A stretch of 64,000 bases of DNA from Pandoraea sp. PE-S2T-3 (GCF_002179965.1 NZ_NGUQ01000012.1:92612-156611); one strand, 5' to 3'; numbered from the stretch's first letter, positions 47,125 to 56,314 are shown. The notes: generated by a model from the sequence alone, not told the origin. Made by a program: numbers and translations.

Positions 47125-48363
47125 TCAATCCCGTCGCAGCAGCCAGATGCCGAGACCGAGGGCGGCCGCGTAGCCCGCGCCGTACCCCAGTGCCCCCGCC
47201 AGTGCCCCGATTTGCGGGGCGAACGTGCGCACTACGGCGAACGCGACCACTGCCGAGAACAGCCATTTAGCGATCACCCAGCGCCCGGCACCGCGCCGCA
47301 CCAGCGTCAGATTGAGCGCAGCGTCGGCAAACACCAGAATGCCCATCAGGGCCGACACACGCAGAATCTGCGCCGACTCCGCAAACCCGGCGCCGTAGAT
47401 CAAATGCACGATCCAGGGGGCGAGCAGCGCGATGGGGATGGCCAGACTTGCCCCGGCCGCGACCATCAGCCACATGGCGCGCACCGTATTGCGGCGCGCG
47501 TGCAGGTTATCGTTGGCCTGAAAGATCAACTGTGGCGCCAGCGAATTCGCGATGATCGGCGCGACGAGCACGAAGTTCTCCGTAATCTGCATGGCGGCCG
47601 CGTAGGCGCCAAGTTCGGCCAGCGGAATGATCGGTTTGAGCACGAGTTGATCGATGCGCTTGAAGAGCATCATCAGCATCAAACCGCCCCAGAACGTCAT
47701 GCCGTTCGTGAGCAATTCGCGCAGCAGTTCGGGACGCCAGATCACTCGGGTGGACGGTGAATGCCGGAAGTAATGGCGGGCGAGCAGTGCGGCGGCGACC
47801 GCGGCTTCCACGGCGTAGACGATGGCGAACGCGACGATGCCCGCATGGGTGACGAACAACACCGCCACCAGTGCGAGTTTGGCGCCGAGTGCGCACAAGT
47901 TGGCCGTCACGCTAGGGCGATTGAACGTGCGTGCCTGCAACCAGGCGATGACGATGCCGACCGGCTCGCGGAACCACAGCGCCACGCCGAGCCAGAGCGC
48001 GGCGGCCATCAGTTCCGAGTCGGCAAACACGATGACGTAGACGGCCAGTGCCGCGTAGGCCACGGCGGCGGCGCCGAGACGCAGCATGAAGGCGTGAGCG
48101 ATGACCGTGCGCTGCTCCGCTTCGGGCTTGCCCACGAGGCGCGGTACGACGACTTCGCTGCCGCACAGCAGCGTGAGCGAGGCCGCCAGAAATACCAGCG
48201 ATTGCGCGTATTGAAACAGGCCGAACTGGGCGGCACCGAGACTACGGGCGAGCAGGCCGGAGACCACGATGCCGCCGACGATTTGCGCGCCGCGCTCGGT
48301 CAGCATCCAGAGGATGTTGCGAATGATGGTCCGGTAGGGCATGTGGGCGGGCGCGGGGCTCAC
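47125..48363 (-). CDS. Polysaccharide flippase (Wzx-like, MATE/MOP superfamily)
   Basis: A 412-residue protein with about twelve helices. TERGAQIVGGIVVSGLLARSLGAAQFGLFQYAQS at the N-terminus is typical of polysaccharide-exporter Wzx proteins, which flip undecaprenyl-linked oligosaccharides to the periplasm. It is the first gene of the six-gene glycan operon. The start is GTG at 48363 or ATG at 48342; neither has a strong ribosome site. A terminator-like hairpin lies about 10-40 bp upstream on the same strand. Confidence 0.88.
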   Translation of the reverse strand: MSPAPAHMPYRTIIRNILWMLTERGAQIVGGIVVSGLLARSLGAAQFGLFQYAQSLVFLAASLTLLCGSEVVVPRLVGKPEAEQRTVIAHAFMLRLGAAAVAYAALAVYVIVFADSELMAAALWLGVALWFREPVGIVIAWLQARTFNRPSVTANLCALGAKLALVAVLFVTHAGIVAFAIVYAVEAAVAAALLARHYFRHSPSTRVIWRPELLRELLTNGMTFWGGLMLMMLFKRIDQLVLKPIIPLAELGAYAAAMQITENFVLVAPIIANSLAPQLIFQANDNLHARRNTVRAMWLMVAAGASLAIPIALLAPWIVHLIYGAGFAESAQILRVSALMGILVFADAALNLTLVRRGAGRWVIAKWLFSAVVAFAVVRTFAPQIGALAGALGYGAGYAAALGLGIWLLRRD

Positions 48364-48370
48364 TCGTTCT

Positions 48371-48403
48371 CAAAATAAGCAAAACCGGCCTTGGGAGGCC
48401 GGT
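48371..48403 (-). terminator. Terminator-like hairpin in the leader of the polysaccharide operon
   Basis: On the minus strand, ACCGGCCT (48403-48396) pairs with AGGCCGGT (48391-48384), followed by TTTTGCTTATTTTG. It precedes the flippase gene and no minus-strand gene lies upstream. It is therefore either a transcription attenuator in the operon leader or the end of a short unannotated RNA. Confidence 0.6.
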
Positions 48404-48512
48404 GCTGGGGGACTTCACTGGCTTGTCATCGTGAGCCGGTACGGTTCGCAGGGCGATTGTAGGTACTCGCTGACAAGGGTTTCGCGGCGTGCCGCAGTGC
48501 GGCGAAGTCCCG

Positions 48513-48518
48513 TATAAT
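48513..48518 (+). promoter_or_regulatory. Sigma-70 -10 element for the phosphomannomutase gene
   Basis: A perfect TATAAT lies 168 bp before the start codon, preceded by weak -35 sequence (GTGCCG) at 17-18 bp. It implies a leader of about 160 nt. Confidence 0.5.
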
Positions 48519-48685
48519 TTTAGCGTAATGCAGCCGTTACCGGCCTGCCTTCGTGGCGGGCCGTTCTTGATCTGGCAGCATGGCGGCGTGCTCTGACATG
48601 CCGCTTCGCGAATCCGCTTGGGTACCCGCTTCAGCTATTCGTATCAGGTACTAATTTCCCCCTCGTTCCCGAGAGACCCTTTTCC

Positions 48686-50083
48686 ATGACGCAAACCACG
48701 CAAGTTTCGCCTGCGATTTTCAAGGCATACGACATTCGCGGCATCGTCGGCAAGACCCTCGATGCCAACGTCGCGCACCTGATCGGTCGCGCTTTCGGCA
48801 CGGCGCTGCGTCGCGAAGGCGGCAATGCTGTCGTGGTCGGCCGTGACGGCCGCCTGTCCGGCCCCGAGTTGGTCGGCGCACTCTCCGACGGCCTGCGCGC
48901 CGCCGGCGTCGACGTGGTCGACATCGGCGTCGTTGTCACCCCGATGGTCTATTTCGCCACCAACGTGACCCTGCACGGGCGCGTCGTCGATTCCGGCATC
49001 ATGGTCACGGGCAGCCATAACCCGCCCGACTACAACGGCTTCAAGATGGTGCTGCGTGGCCGTGCCATTTACGGCGATGCCATTCAGGGTCTGGCGAAGC
49101 TCATCGAACAGCAGGATTTCGAGACGGGTCAGGGCACCTACACGGCCGACGAGATCGGCGAGTCGTATCGTTCGCGCATCTCGAACGACGTGCATCTGGC
49201 GCGTCCGATGAAGATTGCCGTCGACTGCGGCAACGGTGTGGCCGGCGCTTACGCCCCGGCGCTGTTCCATGCGTTGGGTTGCGACGTCATCGAGCTGTTC
49301 TGCGACGTCGACGGCACGTTCCCGAACCATCACCCGGACCCGGCACACCCCGAGAACCTCCAGGACCTGATCCGCACGCTCCAGACCACGGATGCCGAGA
49401 TCGGCCTCGCCTTCGACGGTGACGGCGACCGTCTGGGGGTTGTGACCAAAGACGGCCAGATCATCTATCCGGACCGCCAGCTCATGCTGTTCGCGGCCGA
49501 CGTGCTGAGCCGCAACCCGGGCGAGAAGATCATTTACGACGTCAAATGCACGCGTAATCTCGCCAGCTGGGTGCGTGAGCATGGCGGCGAGCCGGTCATG
49601 TGGAATACGGGCCATTCGCTGGTCAAGGCCAAGCTCAAGGAAACCGGCGCCCCGTTGGCTGGTGAGATGAGCGGTCACGTGTTCTTCAAGGACCGCTGGT
49701 ACGGTTTCGACGACGGCCTGTACACCGGCGCGCGCCTGCTCGAGATTCTCTCGAAGTCGGCCGATCCGAGCGCAGTGCTCAACGCGCTGCCGAACTCGAT
49801 CTCCACGCCCGAGTTGCAGATTCCGCTGGCCGAAGGCGAGAACTTCGCGCTGATCGACAAGCTGCGCGAGACCGCGAAGTTCGATGGCTCGCAGGAAATC
49901 ATCAAGATCGACGGCGTGCGTGTCGAGTATCCGGATGGTTTTGGTCTGGCGCGCTCGTCCAACACCACGCCGGTCGTTGTGTTGCGTTTCGAGGCCGACA
50001 GCGAGGCTGCCATCAAGCGTATTCAGGACGACTTCCGCAGCGCCATTCTGGCGGTCAAGCCGGACGCCAAGCTGCCGTTCTAA
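48686..50083 (+). CDS. manB: Phosphomannomutase/phosphoglucomutase (AlgC/ManB type)
   Basis: A 465-residue alpha-D-phosphohexomutase interconverting hexose 1- and 6-phosphates, feeding GDP-mannose and UDP-glucose synthesis for LPS and exopolysaccharide. The four domain signatures are present: catalytic serine Ser110 in TGSHNP, metal loop DGDGDR (about 246-251), sugar loop GEMSGH and the phosphate loop RSSNTTP. It opens IFKAYDIRGIVG, as in AlgC. It is divergent from the polysaccharide operon and lies 149 bp before waaC. Confidence 0.95.
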   Translation: MTQTTQVSPAIFKAYDIRGIVGKTLDANVAHLIGRAFGTALRREGGNAVVVGRDGRLSGPELVGALSDGLRAAGVDVVDIGVVVTPMVYFATNVTLHGRVVDSGIMVTGSHNPPDYNGFKMVLRGRAIYGDAIQGLAKLIEQQDFETGQGTYTADEIGESYRSRISNDVHLARPMKIAVDCGNGVAGAYAPALFHALGCDVIELFCDVDGTFPNHHPDPAHPENLQDLIRTLQTTDAEIGLAFDGDGDRLGVVTKDGQIIYPDRQLMLFAADVLSRNPGEKIIYDVKCTRNLASWVREHGGEPVMWNTGHSLVKAKLKETGAPLAGEMSGHVFFKDRWYGFDDGLYTGARLLEILSKSADPSAVLNALPNSISTPELQIPLAEGENFALIDKLRETAKFDGSQEIIKIDGVRVEYPDGFGLARSSNTTPVVVLRFEADSEAAIKRIQDDFRSAILAVKPDAKLPF

Positions 50084-50232
50084 GCGTGGATTGAGGGCAT
50101 TTCGGGCCTGACGTTTGCCAGCCACTGGCGGCGTCGGGCCCGAACTGTCACCGAAGCCATGATTGGCGGGCCGGGACAGAGTAAAATCGCGTTTTTGCTC
50201 ACGAGGCCCGGCCGAACCGCCGGAGCGTTCGG

Positions 50233-51273
50233 TTGCAGGTTCTGATCGTCAAAGTCTCGTCGCTCGGCGACGTCGTCCATAACATGCCCGTGGTGCAGGA
50301 CATCCTGCGTCACTATCCCGACGCCCAGATCGACTGGGTTGTGGAAGAGGGCTTCGTCGACCTCGTCAAACTCGTGCGCGGTGTGCGCCGGGTTATCCCC
50401 TTTGCGCTGCGCCGCTGGCGCAAGAAGCCGCTCGCTGCCCAGACATGGCAGGAGATCGGCACATTCCGCCGTGCCTTGCGCGAAACCCCCTACGACTACG
50501 TGATCGACACGCAGGGTCTGGTCAAGACCGGCTGGATCGCGCGCACGGCGCGTGGTGCCGTGTGGGGGCTGGGCAATCGCACCGAAGGCGCCAGCTATGA
50601 ATGGCCTGTGCGGCTGCTCTACCAACATATGGTGCAGATCGAACCGCACACCCACGTGGTGACGCGTTCGCGCCTGCTGGTCGCCGGGGCGATGGGTTTC
50701 GAGGTGCCGGGGGATATCGACTTCGGCATTGCGACCGAGCGTGCCGATCACAGCCAGTGCCCGGACCGCCCGTATGCCGTGTTCGTGCATGCCACATCGC
50801 GTGACGACAAGACGTGGCCCGAGGCTGACTGGATTGCGCTGGGCCGCGATCTGGCTGCGCAGGGCCTGCTGATCGTGTTGCCGTGGGGCAGTGCGGCCGA
50901 GCGCGAGGTGTCCGAGCGTTTGGGCGCGGCGCTCGGTGACAGCGCATGGGTCCCGCCGAAGATGAATCTGTCGCAGGTGGTCGGGCTGATTGACCGAGGC
51001 GCGATCACCGTCGGCGTCGATACCGGTTTGGTACATATTGCCGCAGCGCTGAACCGCCCGACTATCGAGCTATACAATTTCAGCACTGCGTGGCGCACCG
51101 GCGGATTCTGGTCGCCGCACATCGTCAATCTCGGCGACGCCGAGCATAAACCCACGCTCGCGCAGGTGCGCGACACCGTGCGCGCGTTCGCACCGTTGTT
51201 GCCGGCAGCCTCGCCGTCAGCGCATGGGTTGCCGGGCAACGTCGCCGCCTCCGGGGAGGACCGAAACGCATGA
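50233..51273 (+). CDS. waaC: Lipopolysaccharide heptosyltransferase I
   Basis: A 346-residue GT9 enzyme that adds the first L-glycero-D-manno-heptose to Kdo2-lipid A, using ADP-heptose. It opens MQVLIVKVSSLGDVVHNMPVV and has VIDTQGLVKT and the donor-site GVDTGLVHIAAAL block near the C-terminus. The start is TTG at 50233 with GGAG 7 nt upstream; the family N-terminus begins exactly there. It overlaps kdoO by 4 bp and heads the waaC-kdoO-waaA operon. Confidence 0.95.
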   Translation: MQVLIVKVSSLGDVVHNMPVVQDILRHYPDAQIDWVVEEGFVDLVKLVRGVRRVIPFALRRWRKKPLAAQTWQEIGTFRRALRETPYDYVIDTQGLVKTGWIARTARGAVWGLGNRTEGASYEWPVRLLYQHMVQIEPHTHVVTRSRLLVAGAMGFEVPGDIDFGIATERADHSQCPDRPYAVFVHATSRDDKTWPEADWIALGRDLAAQGLLIVLPWGSAAEREVSERLGAALGDSAWVPPKMNLSQVVGLIDRGAITVGVDTGLVHIAAALNRPTIELYNFSTAWRTGGFWSPHIVNLGDAEHKPTLAQVRDTVRAFAPLLPAASPSAHGLPGNVAASGEDRNA

Positions 51274-52220
51274 GCCAAACGAATTCAACCAGCACCGCAA
51301 ACACCGCGAACACTTCGAACGCCGTGAATGCCGGCAAGGAAAGCGGCCAGATCGTCACCGTCGAATCCGGCAACTGGCAGGGCGGCGAGTTGTCGCTGCC
51401 GCGCGAGCGGCTGGTAGCCGATGTCGAGGCCGGCAAAGTGCTGTATTTCCCGCATCTGGCCTTTGCGATCGGCGCGGACGAAAAGCGTCTGCTGGACCCG
51501 GCGATTGCCGATCCCAAGCGCAAAAACATCAGCCTCGATCCAAAAACCGACGTCCTCGTGGGCGTGGCGTCCGACGACACCACCCAGCGTGCCGTGCATG
51601 CGCTCGTGAAGCGTTACTACGCGCAGGCGTGCAGCCTGATCGACGGCTTGTTGCCCGAGTACCGGGGCAAGCTGCGCGCGGCGCCGACGAGCCTGCGTCT
51701 GCATCAGGTCGAGACGCGCCAGACCTCGTGGCGCAAGGACGACAGCCGCCTGCACGTCGATGCGTTCCCGTCGCGGCCGAACTATGGCGAGCGCATCCTG
51801 CGCGTGTTCACCAACATCAACCCGGCGGGCCAGCCTCGCGTGTGGCGCGTGGGCGAGCCGTTCGAAGACGTGGCCAAGCGTTTCCTGCCGAAAGTGCCGA
51901 CTCAGTGGCCGGGTTCCGCGTGGTTGCAAAACGCGGTGGGCATTACCAAGCGTCCGCGCAGCGGTTACGACCACATCATGCTGAATCTGCACGACGGCAT
52001 GAAGGCCGACATGACTTACCAGAGCGAGGCCGATCAGCAGACCATGCCGTTTCCGCCGGGGAGTGTGTGGATCTGTTTTTCCGACCAGACCTCGCATGCC
52101 GTGATGTCCGGACAGTTCATGATGGAACAGACCTTCTTCCTGCCGGCCGACGCGATGGTGCACCCCGAGTGCTCGCCGTTGGCGGTCTTGCAACGTCTCA
52201 CGCACCGGGCGCTCATCTGA
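51270..52220 (+). CDS. kdoO: Kdo 3-hydroxylase (Fe(II)/2-oxoglutarate dioxygenase)
   Basis: A 316-residue non-haem iron dioxygenase of the KdoO family, which hydroxylates Kdo of the inner core to Ko, using oxygen and 2-oxoglutarate. The iron facial triad is visible as His162-Val-Asp164 (SRLHVDAFPSRP) and His276 (DQTSHAV). The first 30 residues are a Ser/Thr/Asn-rich disordered stretch. Its place between waaC and waaA, with ATGA and TGATG overlaps on both sides, fits modification of Kdo. The same enzyme is known from Burkholderia and Yersinia. Confidence 0.92.
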   Translation: MSQTNSTSTANTANTSNAVNAGKESGQIVTVESGNWQGGELSLPRERLVADVEAGKVLYFPHLAFAIGADEKRLLDPAIADPKRKNISLDPKTDVLVGVASDDTTQRAVHALVKRYYAQACSLIDGLLPEYRGKLRAAPTSLRLHQVETRQTSWRKDDSRLHVDAFPSRPNYGERILRVFTNINPAGQPRVWRVGEPFEDVAKRFLPKVPTQWPGSAWLQNAVGITKRPRSGYDHIMLNLHDGMKADMTYQSEADQQTMPFPPGSVWICFSDQTSHAVMSGQFMMEQTFFLPADAMVHPECSPLAVLQRLTHRALI

Positions 52221-53554
52221 TGTTCCTGCGTCTCGTCTATGGTGCGTTGTGGTGGATCGTTGCACCGCTCGCGGTGATTCGCCTGTGGTGGCGTGGCCGG
52301 TTCGAGCCGGGCTATCGCCGTCACATTGGTGAGCGTTTCGGTTTTTACGATGCGGCGCCGTACACCGGCCGCCCGCTCATCTGGGTGCATGCCGTCTCCG
52401 TTGGCGAGACGCGTGCAGCGCAGCCGCTTATCGAAGCTTTGCTCGAGCAATACCCGTCGCACGGCATCCTGCTCACGCACATGACCCCCACGGGCCGTGC
52501 CACGGGCGAAAGCCTGTTCGGCGATCGCGTGCTGCGCTGTTACCTGCCGTACGACATGGTCGGGCCGATCCGGCGCTTTCTGAAGCAGTGGCGCCCGAGC
52601 GTCGGCGTGGTGATGGAGACCGAAGTCTGGCCGAACCTGATCTTCACGTGCCGCGAGCAAGGCACGCCGCTGGTGCTCGTCAATGCGCGGATGTCGGCGC
52701 GCTCATTCAAGCGGGCGGCCAAGTTTGGCGAAGCGGCCCGTCCGGTGTTCGGTGGTTTCACGCGCGTGCTTGCGCAGAGCGATGCCGACGCCGAGCGCTT
52801 GCGCATGTTGGGTGCGCATGACGTCGACGTGCTGGGCAATCTCAAGTTCGACATGACGGCACCCCCCGCACTGGTAGCGCTGGGCAAAGTGTGGCGCGAG
52901 CGTTTCGGCAATCGGAAAGTGTGGCTGGCCGCCAGCACACGCGATGGTGAGGAAGCGCAGGTATTGCAGGCACGGGCCATGTTGGCGGCAGCGTCGGACG
53001 AAGGACGTCGCGCGTTGTTGGTGCTGGTGCCGAGGCATCCGCAGCGATTCGACGAAGTCGCGGCGATGTTGGAGAAATTCAGACTCAACTACGTGCGCCG
53101 CAGCGCGTGGCCTGACGACGGCACGCCGCTGCCTGCCGACGTCGAAGTGGTCTTGGGCGACTCGATGGGCGAGATGCCGGCGTATTTTTCGGCGGCGGAC
53201 ATCGCATTCATCGGCGGCAGTTTGCTGCCGTTGGGCGGCCAGAATCTGATTGAAGCGTGTGCTGCGGGAACCCCGGTGATTTTCGGTCCGCACATGTTCA
53301 ACTTCACGCAGGCGAGTGAAAACGCGTTGGCGGCGGGCGCTGCTCGACGGGTGAGCGATGCGGGCGAGTTGGCGGCGTCGTTAGCGGACTTGTTGGTCAA
53401 CGACGATCGTCGATTGGCGATGCGTACGGCGGCGACGTTATTTGCCAAGCAGCATCAGGGCGCGACCCAGCGCACCGTGGGCGCACTGGGCCGTTGGTTG
53501 GGTGAGGAGACGACGGTCGAGCAAGTCGTAAAAGCGGCACCGAGTGCGACTTGA
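52220..53554 (+). CDS. waaA: 3-deoxy-D-manno-octulosonic acid (Kdo) transferase
   Basis: A 444-residue membrane-anchored GT30 enzyme that transfers Kdo from CMP-Kdo to lipid A precursor. A signal-anchor helix (about 5-22) precedes HAVSVGETRAAQPLI, whose Glu63 is the catalytic base. The donor domain has GNLKFDMTAPP, FIGGSLLPLGGQNLIEACAAGTPVIFGPH. The start codon overlaps the kdoO stop by one base. An in-frame open region continues upstream through kdoO but is not the coding frame there. Confidence 0.96.
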   Translation: MFLRLVYGALWWIVAPLAVIRLWWRGRFEPGYRRHIGERFGFYDAAPYTGRPLIWVHAVSVGETRAAQPLIEALLEQYPSHGILLTHMTPTGRATGESLFGDRVLRCYLPYDMVGPIRRFLKQWRPSVGVVMETEVWPNLIFTCREQGTPLVLVNARMSARSFKRAAKFGEAARPVFGGFTRVLAQSDADAERLRMLGAHDVDVLGNLKFDMTAPPALVALGKVWRERFGNRKVWLAASTRDGEEAQVLQARAMLAAASDEGRRALLVLVPRHPQRFDEVAAMLEKFRLNYVRRSAWPDDGTPLPADVEVVLGDSMGEMPAYFSAADIAFIGGSLLPLGGQNLIEACAAGTPVIFGPHMFNFTQASENALAAGAARRVSDAGELAASLADLLVNDDRRLAMRTAATLFAKQHQGATQRTVGALGRWLGEETTVEQVVKAAPSAT

Positions 53555-53556
53555 GC

Positions 53557-53580
53557 CGGTCTGTCCCGAGGGACAGACCG
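53557..53580. terminator. Hairpin between convergent waaA and TolC-family genes
   Basis: A perfect 10-bp stem (53557-53566 with 53571-53580) and CGAG loop lie just after the waaA stop. There is no T-tract on either strand, so terminator function is uncertain. Confidence 0.5.
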
Positions 53581-53597
53581 AGTGATACGAATCGGCC

Positions 53598-55112
53598 TTA
53601 GCGCCGCAACGGCGCCGTCGTTCCCGGCCGCACACCTTTTTCAGGCAACCCCGCGCCGGAGTTCTTCGGTGCGGCTTCGCGAACACCAGCCATCGCAGCC
53701 GACGCGTCAGGATTTTCCGTCAGCAGTGCGTTGAGCAATTGCAGATCGGTGTCCACCAGCGTGGCCGCGCTGGCCTTCAACTGAAGGCTTGAGAGCAGCG
53801 TGCTGTAGCGTGCTTTGGCGAGATCGCGACGTGTCGTGAAGAGTTTGTCTTCCGCGTTGAGCACGTCGGCGTTGATGCGAATGCCGACCTGATAGCCCAG
53901 CTTGTTCGACGCCACCGACGATTGCGCCGATTGCTCTGCGGCCTCAAGCGCCTTCACCTGCGCCAGTCCGCTGGAAACCCCGAGATACGACGTACGCGCA
54001 CTCAGCACGGCAAGCCGGCGTGCGTCATCGAGATCACTCGTTGCCTTGTCTTCCAGCGCAAGTGTCTGGCGGAGTTTGCTCTGCACCGAGCCGCCCGAGA
54101 AGATCGGAATGCTGATCTGAATGCCGATCTGTCCCGCCGAGCTGGGCCCTGAGCCTTGGCTGGTCGGACTCGACATCGCCGACGACAGCAGGCTGTTCGC
54201 GTTACCGACGTTCGAGTGCGCCCCACTGGCGATCAGATCGATCGACGGCATATAGCCCGACTTCGCTTTCGACGTTTCTCGTCGTGCCGTCTCCAGCGTC
54301 AGCGTCTGCAACTGCACGCCGTAGTTCGCTTGTTCCGCTTGTGCGACCCAGTCCGCCACATTGTTCGGCTGCGGCGAGGGCAGCGTCGAGCCAGCACGCA
54401 GCGTCGCGAGCGAGCCGACCGGATGGCCGACGATGCGCGCAAATGCAGCGCGGCGTACGTCGAGCGTGTTCTGCGCAGCGATTTCCTGCGCGGTGGCCTG
54501 ATCGAAACTGGCCTGCGCTTCATTCGCGTCGACGATCGTCGCGTTACCCACTTCGAAATTGCGCTTCGCGGCGGCGAGCTGTTCGGCAATCGCCTGCTTG
54601 TGCGTACCGGCCAGCGCGAGGTCATCCTGCGCCGCGAGCACATCGAAATACGCCCCTGCGACACGCAGAATCAGATCCTGCTCGGCTTGCGCAAACGAGG
54701 CTTCGGCGGCGGCGACCGTCAGCTTGCCTTGCTGATACGTCTGCCAGCTATCCCAATGGAAGATCGGTTGCGTGAGCGCGAGGCTGTAACCGCTGCTGCC
54801 GAACGTGTTCGAAATATTGCCCGAGCCGTAGTGCGTATTCACGGTGCTCCACCGCGCGGTCACTTGCGGCAGCAGGGCAGCACGTGCCTGCGGCAGGGCT
54901 TCGACATTCGCGAGATAGGCCGAACGGGCGCTGGCGATCAGCGCGTCGCGGGTCTGGGCTTCCCCATAAAGCTGGAGAAGATCGGTGGCACCGGCGGGCG
55001 CGGCGAGCGCGAAGCACATCGTCGCGAGGACAACGGGCATCGCAGACGCTGCGCGCAGGGCAGGCGCACGCTTGGCCGCGCGCGGATGCGCGGCGAGCCT
55101 CGAGGGGCGCAT
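53598..55112 (-). CDS. TolC family outer-membrane efflux channel
   Basis: A 504-residue trimeric outer-membrane channel-tunnel protein serving type I secretion and RND/ABC efflux. A signal peptide (about 22-42, ending PAGATD) is followed by two repeats with long helices and barrel strands: DLLQLYGEAQTRD at the start, SLALTQPIFHWDSW, then QIGIQISIPIFSGGS as the second barrel entry. The C-terminal 60 residues are proline- and alanine-rich. An internal ATG at 55040 is possible but would shorten the signal peptide. It is followed by nothing on the strand; the rhodanese gene lies 9 bp upstream, so the two are co-transcribed. Confidence 0.92.
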   Translation of the reverse strand: MRPSRLAAHPRAAKRAPALRAASAMPVVLATMCFALAAPAGATDLLQLYGEAQTRDALIASARSAYLANVEALPQARAALLPQVTARWSTVNTHYGSGNISNTFGSSGYSLALTQPIFHWDSWQTYQQGKLTVAAAEASFAQAEQDLILRVAGAYFDVLAAQDDLALAGTHKQAIAEQLAAAKRNFEVGNATIVDANEAQASFDQATAQEIAAQNTLDVRRAAFARIVGHPVGSLATLRAGSTLPSPQPNNVADWVAQAEQANYGVQLQTLTLETARRETSKAKSGYMPSIDLIASGAHSNVGNANSLLSSAMSSPTSQGSGPSSAGQIGIQISIPIFSGGSVQSKLRQTLALEDKATSDLDDARRLAVLSARTSYLGVSSGLAQVKALEAAEQSAQSSVASNKLGYQVGIRINADVLNAEDKLFTTRRDLAKARYSTLLSSLQLKASAATLVDTDLQLLNALLTENPDASAAMAGVREAAPKNSGAGLPEKGVRPGTTAPLRR

Positions 55113-55121
55113 GGCCCTGGC

Positions 55122-55445
55122 TCAGTAAGTCGGCATCGACGGGTCGACCTGGCGAGCCCAGGCATCGATACCACCGTCGAGATTGAAAAGCTGGGTAAAA
55201 CCTTGTTGTTCCAGAAACATCGCGGCACGGGCGCTGCGCATGCCGTGATGGCAAATGCACACGATGGGCGCGTCGGCGTCGAGTTCGTTCAGGCGGGCAG
55301 GCACGTCGCCAAGCGGCACGTTCTTGCTCTGCGCAATGTGGCAGGTCTGCACTTCCCAATCCTCACGCACGTCCAGAAGCGTGGGTTGGCCGCGGTCCCC
55401 ATCCGCCAGCCACTGGGCTAATTGCGCCGGTGTAATGTTTTGCAT
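55122..55445 (-). CDS. Rhodanese-like domain protein
   Basis: A 107-residue single-domain sulfurtransferase. LLDVREDWEVQTCHI opens the fold, and the active-site cysteine sits in CICHHGMRSARA (about 71-82). LDGGIDAWARQVDPSMPTY is the usual end of this small GlpE/PspE-like group. It may carry sulfane sulfur. The start at 55445 begins the conserved domain; an in-frame ATG at 55487 is the alternative. It lies 9 bp before the TolC-type gene and 121 bp after the methyltransferase gene in a three-gene unit seen in related genera. Confidence 0.88.
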   Translation of the reverse strand: MQNITPAQLAQWLADGDRGQPTLLDVREDWEVQTCHIAQSKNVPLGDVPARLNELDADAPIVCICHHGMRSARAAMFLEQQGFTQLFNLDGGIDAWARQVDPSMPTY

Positions 55446-55566
55446 GATCAACGTGTGTCGTATAAATGGCGGCCAGTCCTCATTCATCCCCCGGGGGACT
55501 GGTCCGCACACGGCAATCCGGGCGCGCCGCCGTCAGCTGGCGGCGGCACACACCCGGGCGCCGGGC

Positions 55567-56235
55567 TCAGAACTTGAAGCTCGACGGTTGCGGCGCGACC
55601 AGATAGGCCACTTGCGTCTCGAACAGGTTTTCGGTGCGGTACTCGTTTTCCGACAGACGCGTGATCAGTTGCGCTTCCATCACCGGCGAGCCGCCCACGA
55701 AGGCTGCCAGACGGCCGCCCACCTTGAGCTGCGCGAGGAAGGCCTGCGGCAGTTCTGCCAGCGCGCCCGAGATCGCGATCACGTCGTACGGGGCGGCGGC
55801 GCTCCAGCCTTGTGCGCCGTCGGCGTTCACGACTTCCACGTTCGTCACGCCGTTCGCGCGCAGCGTCTGCTGGGCGGTCTGGGCGAGGTAGGCGTCGAAT
55901 TCCACCGTGGTCACGTGATGCGCGTTATAGGCGAGCAGCGCGGCCATGTAGCCCGAACCCGTACCGATTTCCAGCACGTTCTCGTTCTTCTTCGGCGCGA
56001 GCGCTTGCAGAATGCGCGCTTCGACGCGCGGTTCCAGCATGAACTGGCTGTCGTTGCTGATCGCGGCGCCCTTGAGCGGGATCTTGACGTCGGTGAAAGC
56101 GAGGTTGCGGTAGGGCGCCGGCACGAAGTCTTCGCGCTTGACCACCGTCAACAGATTGAGCACCTGCTGATCGAGCACATCCCAAGGGCGGATCTGCTGC
56201 TCGATCATGTTAAAGCGGGCCTGTTCGTAATTCAT
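55567..56235 (-). CDS. Protein-L-isoaspartate O-methyltransferase family protein
   Basis: A 222-residue SAM-dependent methyltransferase of the PCMT family. ARFNMIEQQIRPWDV at the start, FVP in the substrate segment, and the SAM-binding EIGTGSGYMAALLA with acidic E in VEFDAY are all visible. Canonical Pcm repairs isoaspartyl residues with the TELSVG loop; here the cognate position (ISNDSQFMLEPRVEARIL) belongs to the divergent branch common beside tolC in betaproteobacteria, so repair activity is not certain. The start at 56235 was chosen by family fit. Confidence 0.85.
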   Translation of the reverse strand: MNYEQARFNMIEQQIRPWDVLDQQVLNLLTVVKREDFVPAPYRNLAFTDVKIPLKGAAISNDSQFMLEPRVEARILQALAPKKNENVLEIGTGSGYMAALLAYNAHHVTTVEFDAYLAQTAQQTLRANGVTNVEVVNADGAQGWSAAAPYDVIAISGALAELPQAFLAQLKVGGRLAAFVGGSPVMEAQLITRLSENEYRTENLFETQVAYLVAPQPSSFKF

Positions 56236-56314
56236 TTCGATTACCGTGGGATTGTAGGCAAACACAACCGCGCATTTTACCAGTTCCGGGCGACGGTCAT
56301 GATGACGCGTGAAC

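Noticed and set aside
48404..48685. ops/JUMPstart element for RfaH in the polysaccharide leader
   Set aside because: Only GGCCGGTAACGG resembles it; the GGCGGTAGCGTGC core is not present on either strand.
48644..50125. 493-codon minus-strand open frame opposite manB
   Set aside because: Antisense shadow of a well-conserved phosphomannomutase gene.
51224..52219. In-frame upstream extension of waaA through kdoO (776 codons)
   Set aside because: The extension is the out-of-frame reading of kdoO; WaaA begins at the ATG overlapping the kdoO stop.
54156..55421. 421-codon plus-strand open frame opposite the TolC-family gene
   Set aside because: Arg-rich antisense translation with no domain; spans two real genes on the other strand.
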